From positions 1-19,923 of the forward strand of contig JACZKW010000082.1 of assembly GCA_014859835.1 (NCBI GenBank): 19,923 bases of DNA. Direction: 5' to 3'. The notes under the pieces are model-generated. The model did not search any database. It saw nothing but the letters and a program-made list of their open reading frames with translations, and was not told the DNA's origin. The first letter of the stretch is position 1, and each line of letters begins with the position of its first letter. Below, piece after piece: positions 6,899-15,009 of the stretch. The position numbers were made by a program, and so were the translations under genes. This DNA comes from UBA9653 sp014859835. GTDB taxonomy: Archaea > Thermoplasmatota > Thermoplasmata > UBA10834.

Positions 6899-9800
6899 TT
6901 GGAATGTGAGGTCGGTTCGAGGAGCGCGCGTGCTATCTCGACGTTTTTGATTCTGGTCATGGTGATGTCGGCAATTCCGATTCTCGGAGTGGGAACAGAT
7001 TCCATCGAGAATGCTGCCGCTGAGGACGGAGAAGACTATGTGAGGGTCGGATGGATGATAGACATGACGAACTGGAATCCATTGACGATACAGAACACTG
7101 CGGATTGGACATCAACCCTCGCGATATACAGCACATTATTCATGTACGATCAGAGCTACGGTTCGATTGTAGGTTCTCTGGCGGCCGATTATTATCAGGT
7201 CGTCTGGCCGAGCGGAAACATGAGCACATTCATCAACATAACGGAAGCTGCATACTTCAGGAACGGTGAAAACCCACTTGATACGTCCCATCCTCTCACT
7301 GCGTTTGACATCGAATATACGCTCGAATTAATCATGAGCACCACCGGCAACATGTGGGAATACTATCTGTATAACGTCACGGGAGTCAATGTCACGGATG
7401 ACGCGGTCGCATGGGACTATGGTAGGACCGACAAGCCCTACCAGGTCCGCATAGACACGGAATTCACCAAATCCACTCTGATCGATGATCTGACCTGGAT
7501 TCCAATTGTCCCGAAGTACGTGTGGGAGCTAGCTAGCGAGCAACAGCTGCTAGGTAACATGAACCCGGGCGACCTGGTAGGATGTGGGGCGTTTTACTTC
7601 AGCAATATGGATAAAGGACAATGGTACGAATTCAATACTGCTCCGAATTATCATGGAACTGCAGATTACGGTGATCAGAGGAGCATAGATTTTGATGGAG
7701 TACGCTACACGATATACACCGATCCAACGGCGCTTGCCATTGCGATGAACCAGGGCATAGAAGATGCAATCGACATAACTGGAGCACAATCGTCGGTATG
7801 GGACTACGTTGGCGGCTCCACCGCCACGGTCAATGTCATCAAACAGGTAACGAACGAACTCGGCGCAATTGACATCGCGATAAATGCCGTCCCGGAGGAA
7901 TTCAGGACGACCAACTATGCGGAGGGTGGGAACAAGATCCTGCTCGACGATGTTGTGCGAAAGGCCATTGGGATGTCTCTGAACAGAGATGATATGATCA
8001 ACAATTACTTCGATGGTTTGCCGACCGCGGCAGACACCATGATAAACCCAGGGTACTGGCATGCGACCCCACCTGACCTGTTGCCGTACAACACGGCTTG
8101 GGCACGTCAGAACCTGACCAATGCAGGTTACGAAGATCTCGATGAAGACGGATACCTGGAGGTCACAGTTGACTCCAAGGCATACATTGAAGGATGGGCA
8201 GACGAAGGCGATAAGCTAGAGTTCAGGCTCCATGTCCCAGACTCGGACCCGACCTTCGCCACGGTTGGATCCACATGGGTAAGTTGGGCAAAGGAAGCTG
8301 GAATCAAGTTCGACTTCGAGGTATACTCATCAGGATACATGACTTCGACCGAATGGTACAAGCTGGATTATGACCTCTGGGTCTGGTCATGGTACTGGAC
8401 TCCCGAGCCGCTAGCAACCCTCATGTGCTGGAGGACCGACCAGATGGTCCAAGGAGGCTACAACTGTGTCGGACCCATAGGTGATTGGTGGTGGGTGGAT
8501 GAAGAGAATAAGATCGCCCGCTCCGAGTACGATGATTTGTTCGACCAAGCATTGAGGACCGTTGACGTAGAAGAGCGAAGGGACCTCGTCTTCCAGATGC
8601 AGATCATGCTCTATGATTCCTGGACAGAGTTTCCGCCGTTCTATCCGATCGGCCAGTACGCCATGACGGATGAGAAGTTTGAAGGATGGGGAGAATGGAA
8701 GAACAACCTCGGCAGAACGCTCATAAGCTGCATGCCATGGCTATGGTTTGACTTGGAGGTCGTAGTGAACAGAGCGCCGACCTTCGATGAACCGCCAGAA
8801 TCTGAATACACCGCATACACGACCACAGATAAGGCGTTTAGTGTGACCGTACATGATTATGAGGGAGATGACTTGTATGTCAACTTCACATTCGGTGACG
8901 GAAGCGCCCCGTACAGCGAGCCCTTGACAGGGGACACGACACAACCTACGGTCGTGGATACAACCCACCTATATGAGGAACCTGGCACCTATACTCTGAA
9001 CGTCTCTGTAACAGATATGTTCGAGGGACGATACATCTACAGGGAAGCTATAGTAGTGGTTCTGGGGGAGTACAATTATCCCGCAGAAATTTCCGGTTTC
9101 GGTCCTGACAATCCGTCACCATCGTATGTGGATGAGGTTATAACCTGGACTGCAACCGCTATCGATCCAGACTCAGGAACGGAGGGCACAGACCTGAAGT
9201 TCACATGGGACTGGGGGGACGGCACCTACACTGTGGACATAATCCCATCTGTTCCTGACGACACTCCAGTGACGAGCACAAAGACCCATGCATGGAGTAT
9301 TCCCGGCACCTACGTGGTGACCGTGAGCGTGTTCGATTATGGAGGAACCATAGAGGTGGGCGAGCACAATGCGTCGATCTCAATGGGATATACCATAGTC
9401 ATGAACCAACCTCCTGGAACCCCAGACATACAACCCATCGAAGGACCGGCGAATGTCGCACTCTCATGTGTCGCGACTTCGACCGACGTCGATCGGGATA
9501 CCCTGAGGTTCACCTGGGATTGGGGTGACGGCACCTACGACATCCAGGAATTGACCCCCGCCTCTGCGGGTCAATCCGTGTTCTCGAGTGTCAGGCACAC
9601 ATGGGCGACAGATGGGACATATCCCGTCACCGTCTCGGTGGAAGACACCGAAGACCATAACGTGTCAGCAGAGATACTTGCCGTCATATCGGATGAGAAT
9701 GCCGCACCTAGCGGCATCGTGCTGACGTTGTCCCCTGACCCGGTGTATTTCAATGTCGAGACAGTGTTCAACATCAGTGCCTCAGACGCTAACGGTGACG

Positions 9801-10777
9801 ACATAACCTTCACGGTGGACTTCGGTGACGAGAGTCCCGAAGAAGTTGCCACAGGAGATGGTGGCACAACGAACGAACAGTTCGTGGAATTCATTCACAC
9901 CTACGAGGAAGATGGCACGTACACCCTGACGATCAACGTTAGCGACGGGAGTCTAAGCCTGGAAAAGGAGTTCGCGATAGTTGTCATAGGGAATGCTGCT
10001 CCAGAATTGTTGATCCAGGATTCGTTCTCGGCCAAGTATGGCGTTCCAAAGACGATCCGTCCAACGAGCGTCACCGATGCAGATGACGACCCTCTATCGG
10101 TATGGTACGACTGGGGAGATGAATCTGCAATGACGATCGGCGATCCTGACGACGGATACGCTGGCATACACACATACTTGAGTGTTGGCGAGTTCCAAAT
10201 GATTGTCTATGTAGACGACGGCAATCCGAATCACAACTTGAGCAGGACCGTCAATATTACCGTCTCTGAACTGAACAATAAGGCATACGTCGAGAACATC
10301 GTACCAACCCCGGCCAAAGATGAATATTCGGTCGGCGAGACGATCGCTTTCGTCGTAACCGTCAACGACCTCGAAGGAGACAATGTCACTATCACCATCG
10401 AATTCGGAGATGGCGAGAGCGATGAGAGTATCATAGACCTCGAAATCGGGAACGACACACCAGTGACGTTCACTCACGAATACGACACCGATGGCATATT
10501 CGTCGTGAATGCCACTGCGGACGATGGACAGTCACATTCTGATGCAACTCTGGACATGGAGACGATCGACATCGTCATCGTGAAGGAGGCCGGGATCAGC
10601 ATCGCCCTGATTGCAGGGATATGTATCCTCATCATCGTCGTTGTAGCCGTGATCTTGATGATGCGCAAAAGGAAAGGGGCGACGCCTTCCGAACGAGGAA
10701 TGGGTAGTATGGAAGGGATGTCACATGCAGATGTTGGAGAGAGCAACCCTCCACCAGCTGGACCGCCAGGACAGTGA
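6899..10777 (+). CDS. Family 5 peptide-binding protein with six PKD-like modules and C-terminal membrane anchor
   Basis: A surface-anchored solute-binding protein of a peptide/nickel-type ABC importer, 1292 residues from the TTG used here (usual size 500-600). A signal peptide covers about residues 12-41 (hydrophobic ISTFLILVMVMSAIPILGVG, cleavage near NAAAED). The family 5 binding domain spans about 45-620, opening YVRVGWMIDMTNWNPLT. Six PKD-like modules follow (about 627-1225), several with the WGDGT / HTY...GTY.V.V.V pattern. A single helix at about 1231-1254 is followed by RKRK and a Gly/Pro/Ser tail. There is no lipobox cysteine, so anchoring is by the C-terminal helix. The start is uncertain: GTG 6725, ATG 6824 and ATG 6851 are in frame. 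TTG 6899 is preferred because it gives a normal short n-region, has GGGGGGAAAG eight bases upstream and sits correctly behind a TATA-like element. It precedes the permease genes and would hand peptides to them. Confidence 0.85.
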   Translation: MECEVGSRSARAISTFLILVMVMSAIPILGVGTDSIENAAAEDGEDYVRVGWMIDMTNWNPLTIQNTADWTSTLAIYSTLFMYDQSYGSIVGSLAADYYQVVWPSGNMSTFINITEAAYFRNGENPLDTSHPLTAFDIEYTLELIMSTTGNMWEYYLYNVTGVNVTDDAVAWDYGRTDKPYQVRIDTEFTKSTLIDDLTWIPIVPKYVWELASEQQLLGNMNPGDLVGCGAFYFSNMDKGQWYEFNTAPNYHGTADYGDQRSIDFDGVRYTIYTDPTALAIAMNQGIEDAIDITGAQSSVWDYVGGSTATVNVIKQVTNELGAIDIAINAVPEEFRTTNYAEGGNKILLDDVVRKAIGMSLNRDDMINNYFDGLPTAADTMINPGYWHATPPDLLPYNTAWARQNLTNAGYEDLDEDGYLEVTVDSKAYIEGWADEGDKLEFRLHVPDSDPTFATVGSTWVSWAKEAGIKFDFEVYSSGYMTSTEWYKLDYDLWVWSWYWTPEPLATLMCWRTDQMVQGGYNCVGPIGDWWWVDEENKIARSEYDDLFDQALRTVDVEERRDLVFQMQIMLYDSWTEFPPFYPIGQYAMTDEKFEGWGEWKNNLGRTLISCMPWLWFDLEVVVNRAPTFDEPPESEYTAYTTTDKAFSVTVHDYEGDDLYVNFTFGDGSAPYSEPLTGDTTQPTVVDTTHLYEEPGTYTLNVSVTDMFEGRYIYREAIVVVLGEYNYPAEISGFGPDNPSPSYVDEVITWTATAIDPDSGTEGTDLKFTWDWGDGTYTVDIIPSVPDDTPVTSTKTHAWSIPGTYVVTVSVFDYGGTIEVGEHNASISMGYTIVMNQPPGTPDIQPIEGPANVALSCVATSTDVDRDTLRFTWDWGDGTYDIQELTPASAGQSVFSSVRHTWATDGTYPVTVSVEDTEDHNVSAEILAVISDENAAPSGIVLTLSPDPVYFNVETVFNISASDANGDDITFTVDFGDESPEEVATGDGGTTNEQFVEFIHTYEEDGTYTLTINVSDGSLSLEKEFAIVVIGNAAPELLIQDSFSAKYGVPKTIRPTSVTDADDDPLSVWYDWGDESAMTIGDPDDGYAGIHTYLSVGEFQMIVYVDDGNPNHNLSRTVNITVSELNNKAYVENIVPTPAKDEYSVGETIAFVVTVNDLEGDNVTITIEFGDGESDESIIDLEIGNDTPVTFTHEYDTDGIFVVNATADDGQSHSDATLDMETIDIVIVKEAGISIALIAGICILIIVVVAVILMMRKRKGATPSERGMGSMEGMSHADVGESNPPPAGPPGQ
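8777..10560 (+). repeat. Array of six PKD-like modules within the binding protein
   Basis: Six Ig-like modules start near 8777, 9083, 9400, 9700, 9990 and 10280. Recurrent words are FGDGSAP, WDWGDGTY (twice), FGDESPE, WGDESA and FGDGESD, each followed some 25-40 residues later by H-T/E-Y or HTW, then a G-T-Y-like turn and V-x-V-x-D. Modules 2 and 3 are the closest pair: 27 of 30 bases match between 9200-9229 and 9509-9538, suggesting a relatively recent duplication. PKD modules usually act as rigid spacers or protein/polysaccharide-binding units on cell surfaces. Confidence 0.85.
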
Positions 10778-10818
10778 CCCTGACAGACCATAAACCTAAA
10801 CAAACCCTTTGTCAAACA

Positions 10819-10837
10819 ATTTCGGTCTTCACGAAAT
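10819..10837 (+). promoter_or_regulatory. Stem-loop between binding-protein and permease genes
   Basis: ATTTCG (10819-10824) pairs with CGAAAT (10832-10837) across a seven-base loop in the 87-base gap between the two genes. Intergenic stem-loops downstream of binding-protein genes often stabilise the upstream message so that it is more abundant than the permease message. Here the stem is short and partly A/T, so the assignment is tentative. Confidence 0.25.
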
Positions 10838-10864
10838 GGCATCAGCGCAATAGCAGCAGACAGA

Positions 10865-11893
10865 GTGACATCAGGGATACGAATCATTCGAGGGGGAAAG
10901 AGAACGGCGAGTAAATCTGTCCGGAGAATACTTGCGAAGCGCGTCTTCAACGCGTTCATAACAGTCATCTTAATCATGAGCTTCAATTTTGTGCTCTTCC
11001 GGATGGTTCCAGAGGACCCGGCTCTGTTGATGATGAACAGGGAACCCACGACTCCGATGTCTGTCTATTGGAGAAACGTGGAGACAATGGGCCTCAACGA
11101 TTCCCTGTCAGAGCAGTTCATCAAGTACGTTTATATGACGTTCACCGGGGATTGGGGGATGTCCTACCAATACAATACGCCAGTCATAGATGTGATGAAA
11201 GGGGCTTTAGGTTGGACGATTCTTCTCGTCGGGACAAGTACATTCCTCACATTCATCATAGGAATGGCGCTAGGGAAGATTGCCGCTTTGAGGCGCGGAA
11301 AATCGGCAGACCTGGGAATCACGGGGTTCGGACTGTTCTTCTACGGCATGCCGGTGTTTTGGTTCGCAATCGTCCTGATGGTCATATTCGGAGGCATGCT
11401 CGCGATATTGCCCGTCGGTGGAAAAATGGACTCCGGAATGTCCCCATTCCCAATATCGCTCTCGAACATACTGAACATAATGGAACATATGGCGCTTCCA
11501 GTCGCCACGATGACCATTGGTGGCCTCGCGGGGGTCATTCTGATCATGAGGAATTCCCTCATCGATGTGATGACTGAGGATTACATAGTGACTGCATATG
11601 CGAAGGGGTTGGACGAACGAAAAGTGATGAAGAGGCACGCAGCGCCCAACGCTAGGCTGCCGATCGTGACGACGATCGCGATGGACACTGCGTTCATACT
11701 CGGGGGAGCGTTCCAGGTCGAAGTCGTATTCAGCTACAGGGGCATAGGATATCTCTCGATGGATGCGATATGGAAGATGGACTATCCGATGCTGCAGTTC
11801 GTCTTCCTGATTGGTGGTGTTGCCATCGTAGCTGCTAACCTGATCGCCGACATCGTGTTACTCAAACTAGACCCCAGAGTCAAGATCACCTAA
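10865..11893 (+). CDS. Peptide ABC transporter permease, DppB/OppB type
   Basis: A 342-residue inner-membrane permease of the binding-protein-dependent (BPD) class. The first helix (about 27-47) is followed by a large external loop containing FTGDWGMSY, as in DppB proteins, then five further helices (about 117-137, 152-182, 205-230, 270-290, 311-334). The cytoplasmic EAA loop, which docks the ATPase, is at about 238-268 (EDYIVTAYAKGLDERKVMKR and following). The only usable start near the N-terminus is GTG at 10865; no good Shine-Dalgarno is visible. The gene lies 87 bases after the binding-protein gene and is followed at once by the second permease, so all three are probably one operon. Substrate assignment (oligopeptide rather than nickel or sugar) rests on family and context. 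Confidence 0.9.
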   Translation: MTSGIRIIRGGKRTASKSVRRILAKRVFNAFITVILIMSFNFVLFRMVPEDPALLMMNREPTTPMSVYWRNVETMGLNDSLSEQFIKYVYMTFTGDWGMSYQYNTPVIDVMKGALGWTILLVGTSTFLTFIIGMALGKIAALRRGKSADLGITGFGLFFYGMPVFWFAIVLMVIFGGMLAILPVGGKMDSGMSPFPISLSNILNIMEHMALPVATMTIGGLAGVILIMRNSLIDVMTEDYIVTAYAKGLDERKVMKRHAAPNARLPIVTTIAMDTAFILGGAFQVEVVFSYRGIGYLSMDAIWKMDYPMLQFVFLIGGVAIVAANLIADIVLLKLDPRVKIT

Positions 11894-11965
11894 GGAGATG
11901 AGGTTCTGAGACTTGAGACAACTCTACCAAAATGGACAAGAAAGCTGTTCTCTCGAAATCCCGTC

Positions 11966-12841
11966 TTGGCGGACAAGCTAGGGCTTTCGGCCAAAGGTCT
12001 TGGGAGAGTCACCGACCTATTCCTTGCGACTTGGATGGGGAGAGCGGGGCTGGCGATAATCGCATTCTTCCTGTTGCTTGCGGTTTATGCGACACTCTTT
12101 GTTGATTACGACCCAACGATCCAGGATGGAACGATCAAGCTGCAGGACTTCAACTGGGAACATCCATTCGGAACCGACCATCTGGGCAGGGACATCCTAG
12201 ATCGGATACTTGTCGGGACAAAGCCTTCGCTGATAGTCGGCTTTTCTGCGATGATAATATCCATGGGCATCGGCACTCTTGTAGGCCTCGCATCAGGATA
12301 CTGGGGAGGTTGGCGAGATGAGGTGATCATGAGGATCAATGACATGTTCCTCTCGGTCCCGTGGCTAATACTCATGATCGTGCTCGCGTCGGTCATAGAG
12401 ACCAGGAGTTTGAATTCCATCATAATTGTCATCGGGATAACAGGTTGGTCGACTGTCTCGAGGATAGTCAGATCCCAAGTCCTCACGCTCAAAGAGAGAC
12501 AATTCATAGAGAGAGCAAGAGCGATCGGGTCGAGCGATTGGCACATAATTAGGAGGCACATATTCCCGAATGTCGTCCCACTGGTCTTCGCGAATGCGAT
12601 CCTGACGGTAGCTATCTGCATACTATCAGAGGCGACACTGAGTTTTCTCAAACTGGGTCCGCAGGACACCGAGACCTGGGGCAAGATATTATCTGACGCC
12701 TATGACCAAGGAGTGGCCATCCAAGGCCCCTATGCGTTCATCATCATGCCAGGGTTGTTCATCGTCTTCGTGGTGCTGGGATTCACCTTCATCGGCTATG
12801 CCATGGATGAGGTCCTTAATCCTAAGCTGAGGAAGAGATGA
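11966..12841 (+). CDS. Peptide ABC transporter permease, DppC/OppC type
   Basis: A 291-residue permease from the TTG at 11966, partner of the preceding DppB-type protein in a heterodimeric channel. It shows the DppC signature HPFGTDHLGRD (66-76), a first helix at 28-46, further helices to about 279, and an EAA loop around 181-203 (IERARAIGSSDWHIIRRHIF). Coding probably begins earlier. The frame is open back to the stop of the previous gene, and the 20 residues before the TTG (from about LRLETTLPKWTRKLFSRNPV) read like a typical cytoplasmic DppC N-terminus. The strong AGGAGATGAGG just after the previous stop is ideally placed for a start at CTG 11906, not for TTG 11966. No ATPase gene follows; the next gene encodes a secreted peptidase. 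Confidence 0.9.
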   Translation: MADKLGLSAKGLGRVTDLFLATWMGRAGLAIIAFFLLLAVYATLFVDYDPTIQDGTIKLQDFNWEHPFGTDHLGRDILDRILVGTKPSLIVGFSAMIISMGIGTLVGLASGYWGGWRDEVIMRINDMFLSVPWLILMIVLASVIETRSLNSIIIVIGITGWSTVSRIVRSQVLTLKERQFIERARAIGSSDWHIIRRHIFPNVVPLVFANAILTVAICILSEATLSFLKLGPQDTETWGKILSDAYDQGVAIQGPYAFIIMPGLFIVFVVLGFTFIGYAMDEVLNPKLRKR

Positions 12842-12910
12842 AGAGGCTTTGTCAGAGTTGCTGATGCCATGCGGAAGGGTGGAGAACCCATGGATCACAT
12901 CAGGGCGATG

Positions 12911-12919
12911 TTCATATAG
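12911..12919 (+). promoter_or_regulatory. TATA-like element before the C11 peptidase gene
   Basis: TTCATATAG lies about 54 bases before the ATG at 12970. It would place transcription start near 12943 and leave a leader of about 27 bases that holds the ribosome site AAGAGGGG (12955-12962). This suggests the peptidase can be expressed separately from the permeases. Confidence 0.35.
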
Positions 12920-12969
12920 CATCATTGCAATCTTGAAATCGCGTTTCAGGACGCAAGAGGGGTTGAGGA

Positions 12970-14124
12970 ATGATTTTCAGATCGAGGGGGATAGCAGCTT
13001 CCCTGACTGTCTTTATCGTGATTGTATCAGGAACGATGTTAGCGTTTTCCACATCAGCGGCTCATGGGCCACCAGTCGATAATTGGACTGTGGCGTTGTA
13101 TATAGCAGCTGATAACAACCTGGAAATTGCATGGGACCATTATACTCTACGAGGGCTTTTGGATATTCCAGACTCAGATGATGTGAACATCGTCGCTATG
13201 GTCGATCGACTGAGCACGAACGGCACTGAATTCTTGGAGTTCTCAGGGGACTCATACGAAGTAGTGGCGACCTACCCCGAGATGAACACGGGCCTTGGCG
13301 AGACCTTCTCGTTCTTCCTCAGCGAAGTGACGACAATGTATCCATCCGAGAATCTATGTGTGATCGCATGGGACCATGGAGGCTCATGGCTCGGGTTCTG
13401 CTCAGATGACTCCCAGGGAGGGCTCATCGGTATGAATGATTTCAGCTATGCCCTGAATGACGCAGGCGTATACATCGATGTGTTCGCCTTGGATGCGTGC
13501 ATCATGTCGACCACAGAGGTAATCTATGAAGCCTACACGACGGGCTTGGTCAGCTATGTCATATCGTCCGAGATGTACGTACCATTCGATGGCTTCCCGT
13601 ACGATGATATGTTCACACCCCTGACGGAAAATCCAGCGGCCACACCTGAAGAGCTCTGTTCGATCATGCTCGATGGTTGGGACGCATACTATCACAGAGG
13701 GAGAAGCGTGAACCTTGTGGTCGTGGACGTGAATGCCTTCGGTGAATCCCTCTCAGTGTTCCAGACCTGGAGTGACGCGCTCCTTGGAGGGCTGTCGGCC
13801 CATGAGTTCGAGTACCTGACCGCAGTGGATGAATCTCTCACGAACGACTACATAGCAACCACGGTCGATCTGTACGATCTCTGTGAGCAGATAATCGCGA
13901 ATGTCGAGGACGAGGTGATCATGGAAGCATCCATGGCAGTCATGTCAACCGTCGATACTACGGTCGTCGGATTGAGCACCTCGGGCTGGGCTCAGGACAT
14001 GCATGGCCTGACCATATGGTGGATGTCGGCCGACTATGTGAGATATCTCCCGCGATACATGGAAGAGGTGCAATTCGCGACCGATTCAGGCTGGGGAACA
14101 TTCCTGGAAACACTCTATGTTTGA
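12970..14124 (+). CDS. Secreted clostripain-type cysteine peptidase (family C11)
   Basis: A 384-residue exported cysteine endopeptidase of the caspase-like CD clan. The signal peptide is residues 1 to about 31 (hydrophobic AASLTVFIVIVSGTMLAFS, cleavage near STSAA). The C11 core starts at NWTVALYIAADNNLE (38-52). The catalytic pair is His136 in AWDHGGSW and Cys177 in LDACIMS. A later GLTIWWM segment is also typical of the family. Clostripain itself cleaves after Arg and needs calcium and self-processing; whether this enzyme shares these traits is inference. No C-terminal anchor or sorting domain is visible, so the product is probably released or held by other means. The ATG is preceded by the purine-rich AAGAGGGGTTGAGGA. 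It follows the permease genes by 128 bases on the same strand, consistent with supplying the importer with peptides. Confidence 0.88.
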   Translation: MIFRSRGIAASLTVFIVIVSGTMLAFSTSAAHGPPVDNWTVALYIAADNNLEIAWDHYTLRGLLDIPDSDDVNIVAMVDRLSTNGTEFLEFSGDSYEVVATYPEMNTGLGETFSFFLSEVTTMYPSENLCVIAWDHGGSWLGFCSDDSQGGLIGMNDFSYALNDAGVYIDVFALDACIMSTTEVIYEAYTTGLVSYVISSEMYVPFDGFPYDDMFTPLTENPAATPEELCSIMLDGWDAYYHRGRSVNLVVVDVNAFGESLSVFQTWSDALLGGLSAHEFEYLTAVDESLTNDYIATTVDLYDLCEQIIANVEDEVIMEASMAVMSTVDTTVVGLSTSGWAQDMHGLTIWWMSADYVRYLPRYMEEVQFATDSGWGTFLETLYV

Positions 14125-14181
14125 TGGTCCTGATCGGACCAACTTCCCCGGCACGGTCTGCCGGGGAGTCTACATTCTTTT
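14125..14181 (+). terminator. Two tandem hairpins followed by a T-rich stretch
   Basis: Directly after the C11 stop codon, TGGTCC (14125-14130) pairs with GGACCA (14136-14141) over a five-base loop. CCCCGGCA (14146-14153) then pairs perfectly with TGCCGGGG (14159-14166) over another five-base loop, and ATTCTTTTA follows at 14173-14181. The arrangement resembles a terminator or a 3' end protecting structure. Archaeal terminators usually need only a U-tract, so an mRNA-stability role is equally possible. Confidence 0.55.
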
Positions 14182-14269
14182 ACACCACGATCTCATCATT
14201 GTCTGAGAGTGGAATATGAATCAGAATCTCGACCACATTGATGTACTAGCTGAACCTTCATTCTAGCTG

Positions 14270-14971
14270 ATGATGGAGCACAGACAAGTGGAGGAGCGGT
14301 CTTCATCCAATCCAGATGTATCCATACGCAAGTATGCACCAGGGGACATCCCAGCTTGCGCCCGCTTGGCCAAGGAGGCGTGGCCAGCTAATCCGGCTAT
14401 TGCTTCCGATGAATCGGAGCGGTCTGGCATGGAAGGTTACATGGAATACTCGTTGAGCGTCTCCAATTGGGCGGAAATCGCTCAAACGCCTGAGGGCGTT
14501 GTCGGCTTTCTGTTCGGAAGGATCGACAATTATCCGGGAAGGACCGTGCCAAAGAAATCACCGATGGGTGAACTATCCTCTATATTGAGATCGATATTCG
14601 ACCACGACCGCGAGTATCTGTCCAATCTCCGATTCGTCTGGAGCCTTGCGCTGACTGAACTCAAGTTGAAGCTGCTCATGCCAAAGTCAGACACGACTAT
14701 AGAGATGTTCATAGTGGCTTCGAAGCACAGGAGCATGGGGATCGGCAGCGAACTCATAGGCAGGTTCTTGAATGCGGCAAGGGAAGCTGGTTCATCACTC
14801 GTGACCGTATACACGGATGACCGGATGAGTGACTGGAAGTATTACGAGAAGCGCGGGTTCAAGAAGATAGGAACCTTCTACGACAACATGACCTCCCACT
14901 ACTCAGGTTCTGATGCGCGAGGAATCATCTTCGCTCTCGACCTGAAGGATGGAGGGAAGGAGAACCACTAG
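14270..14971 (+). CDS. GNAT family N-acetyltransferase
   Basis: A 233-residue protein with a GNAT (Gcn5-related) acetyl-CoA-dependent acetyltransferase fold. The N-terminal part (about 17-45) has the usual IRKYAPGDIPACARLAKEAW opening. Motif A with the pyrophosphate-binding loop lies at about 145-172 (EMFIVASKHRSMGIGSELIG; R-x-x-G-I-G consensus). The C-terminal YYEKRGFKKIGTFYDNM (191-207) is the common motif B. About 45 residues between strands (roughly 85-137) are longer than in minimal GNATs. The acetyl acceptor cannot be told from sequence. Tandem ATGs at 14270 and 14273 give equivalent starts, and no Shine-Dalgarno is evident. It is separated from the peptidase by hairpins, so probably independently transcribed, and converges with the next gene with a 38-base gap. 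Confidence 0.85.
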   Translation: MMEHRQVEERSSSNPDVSIRKYAPGDIPACARLAKEAWPANPAIASDESERSGMEGYMEYSLSVSNWAEIAQTPEGVVGFLFGRIDNYPGRTVPKKSPMGELSSILRSIFDHDREYLSNLRFVWSLALTELKLKLLMPKSDTTIEMFIVASKHRSMGIGSELIGRFLNAAREAGSSLVTVYTDDRMSDWKYYEKRGFKKIGTFYDNMTSHYSGSDARGIIFALDLKDGGKENH

Positions 14972-15009
14972 ATCACTTCGTGGCTCCCTCGCACAGAGAC
15001 TCTGGCAGA

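Noticed and set aside
12106..12684. 192-codon minus-strand frame opposite DppC
   Set aside because: It is antisense to conserved permease motifs; its hydrophobic look mirrors the membrane helices of the real gene.
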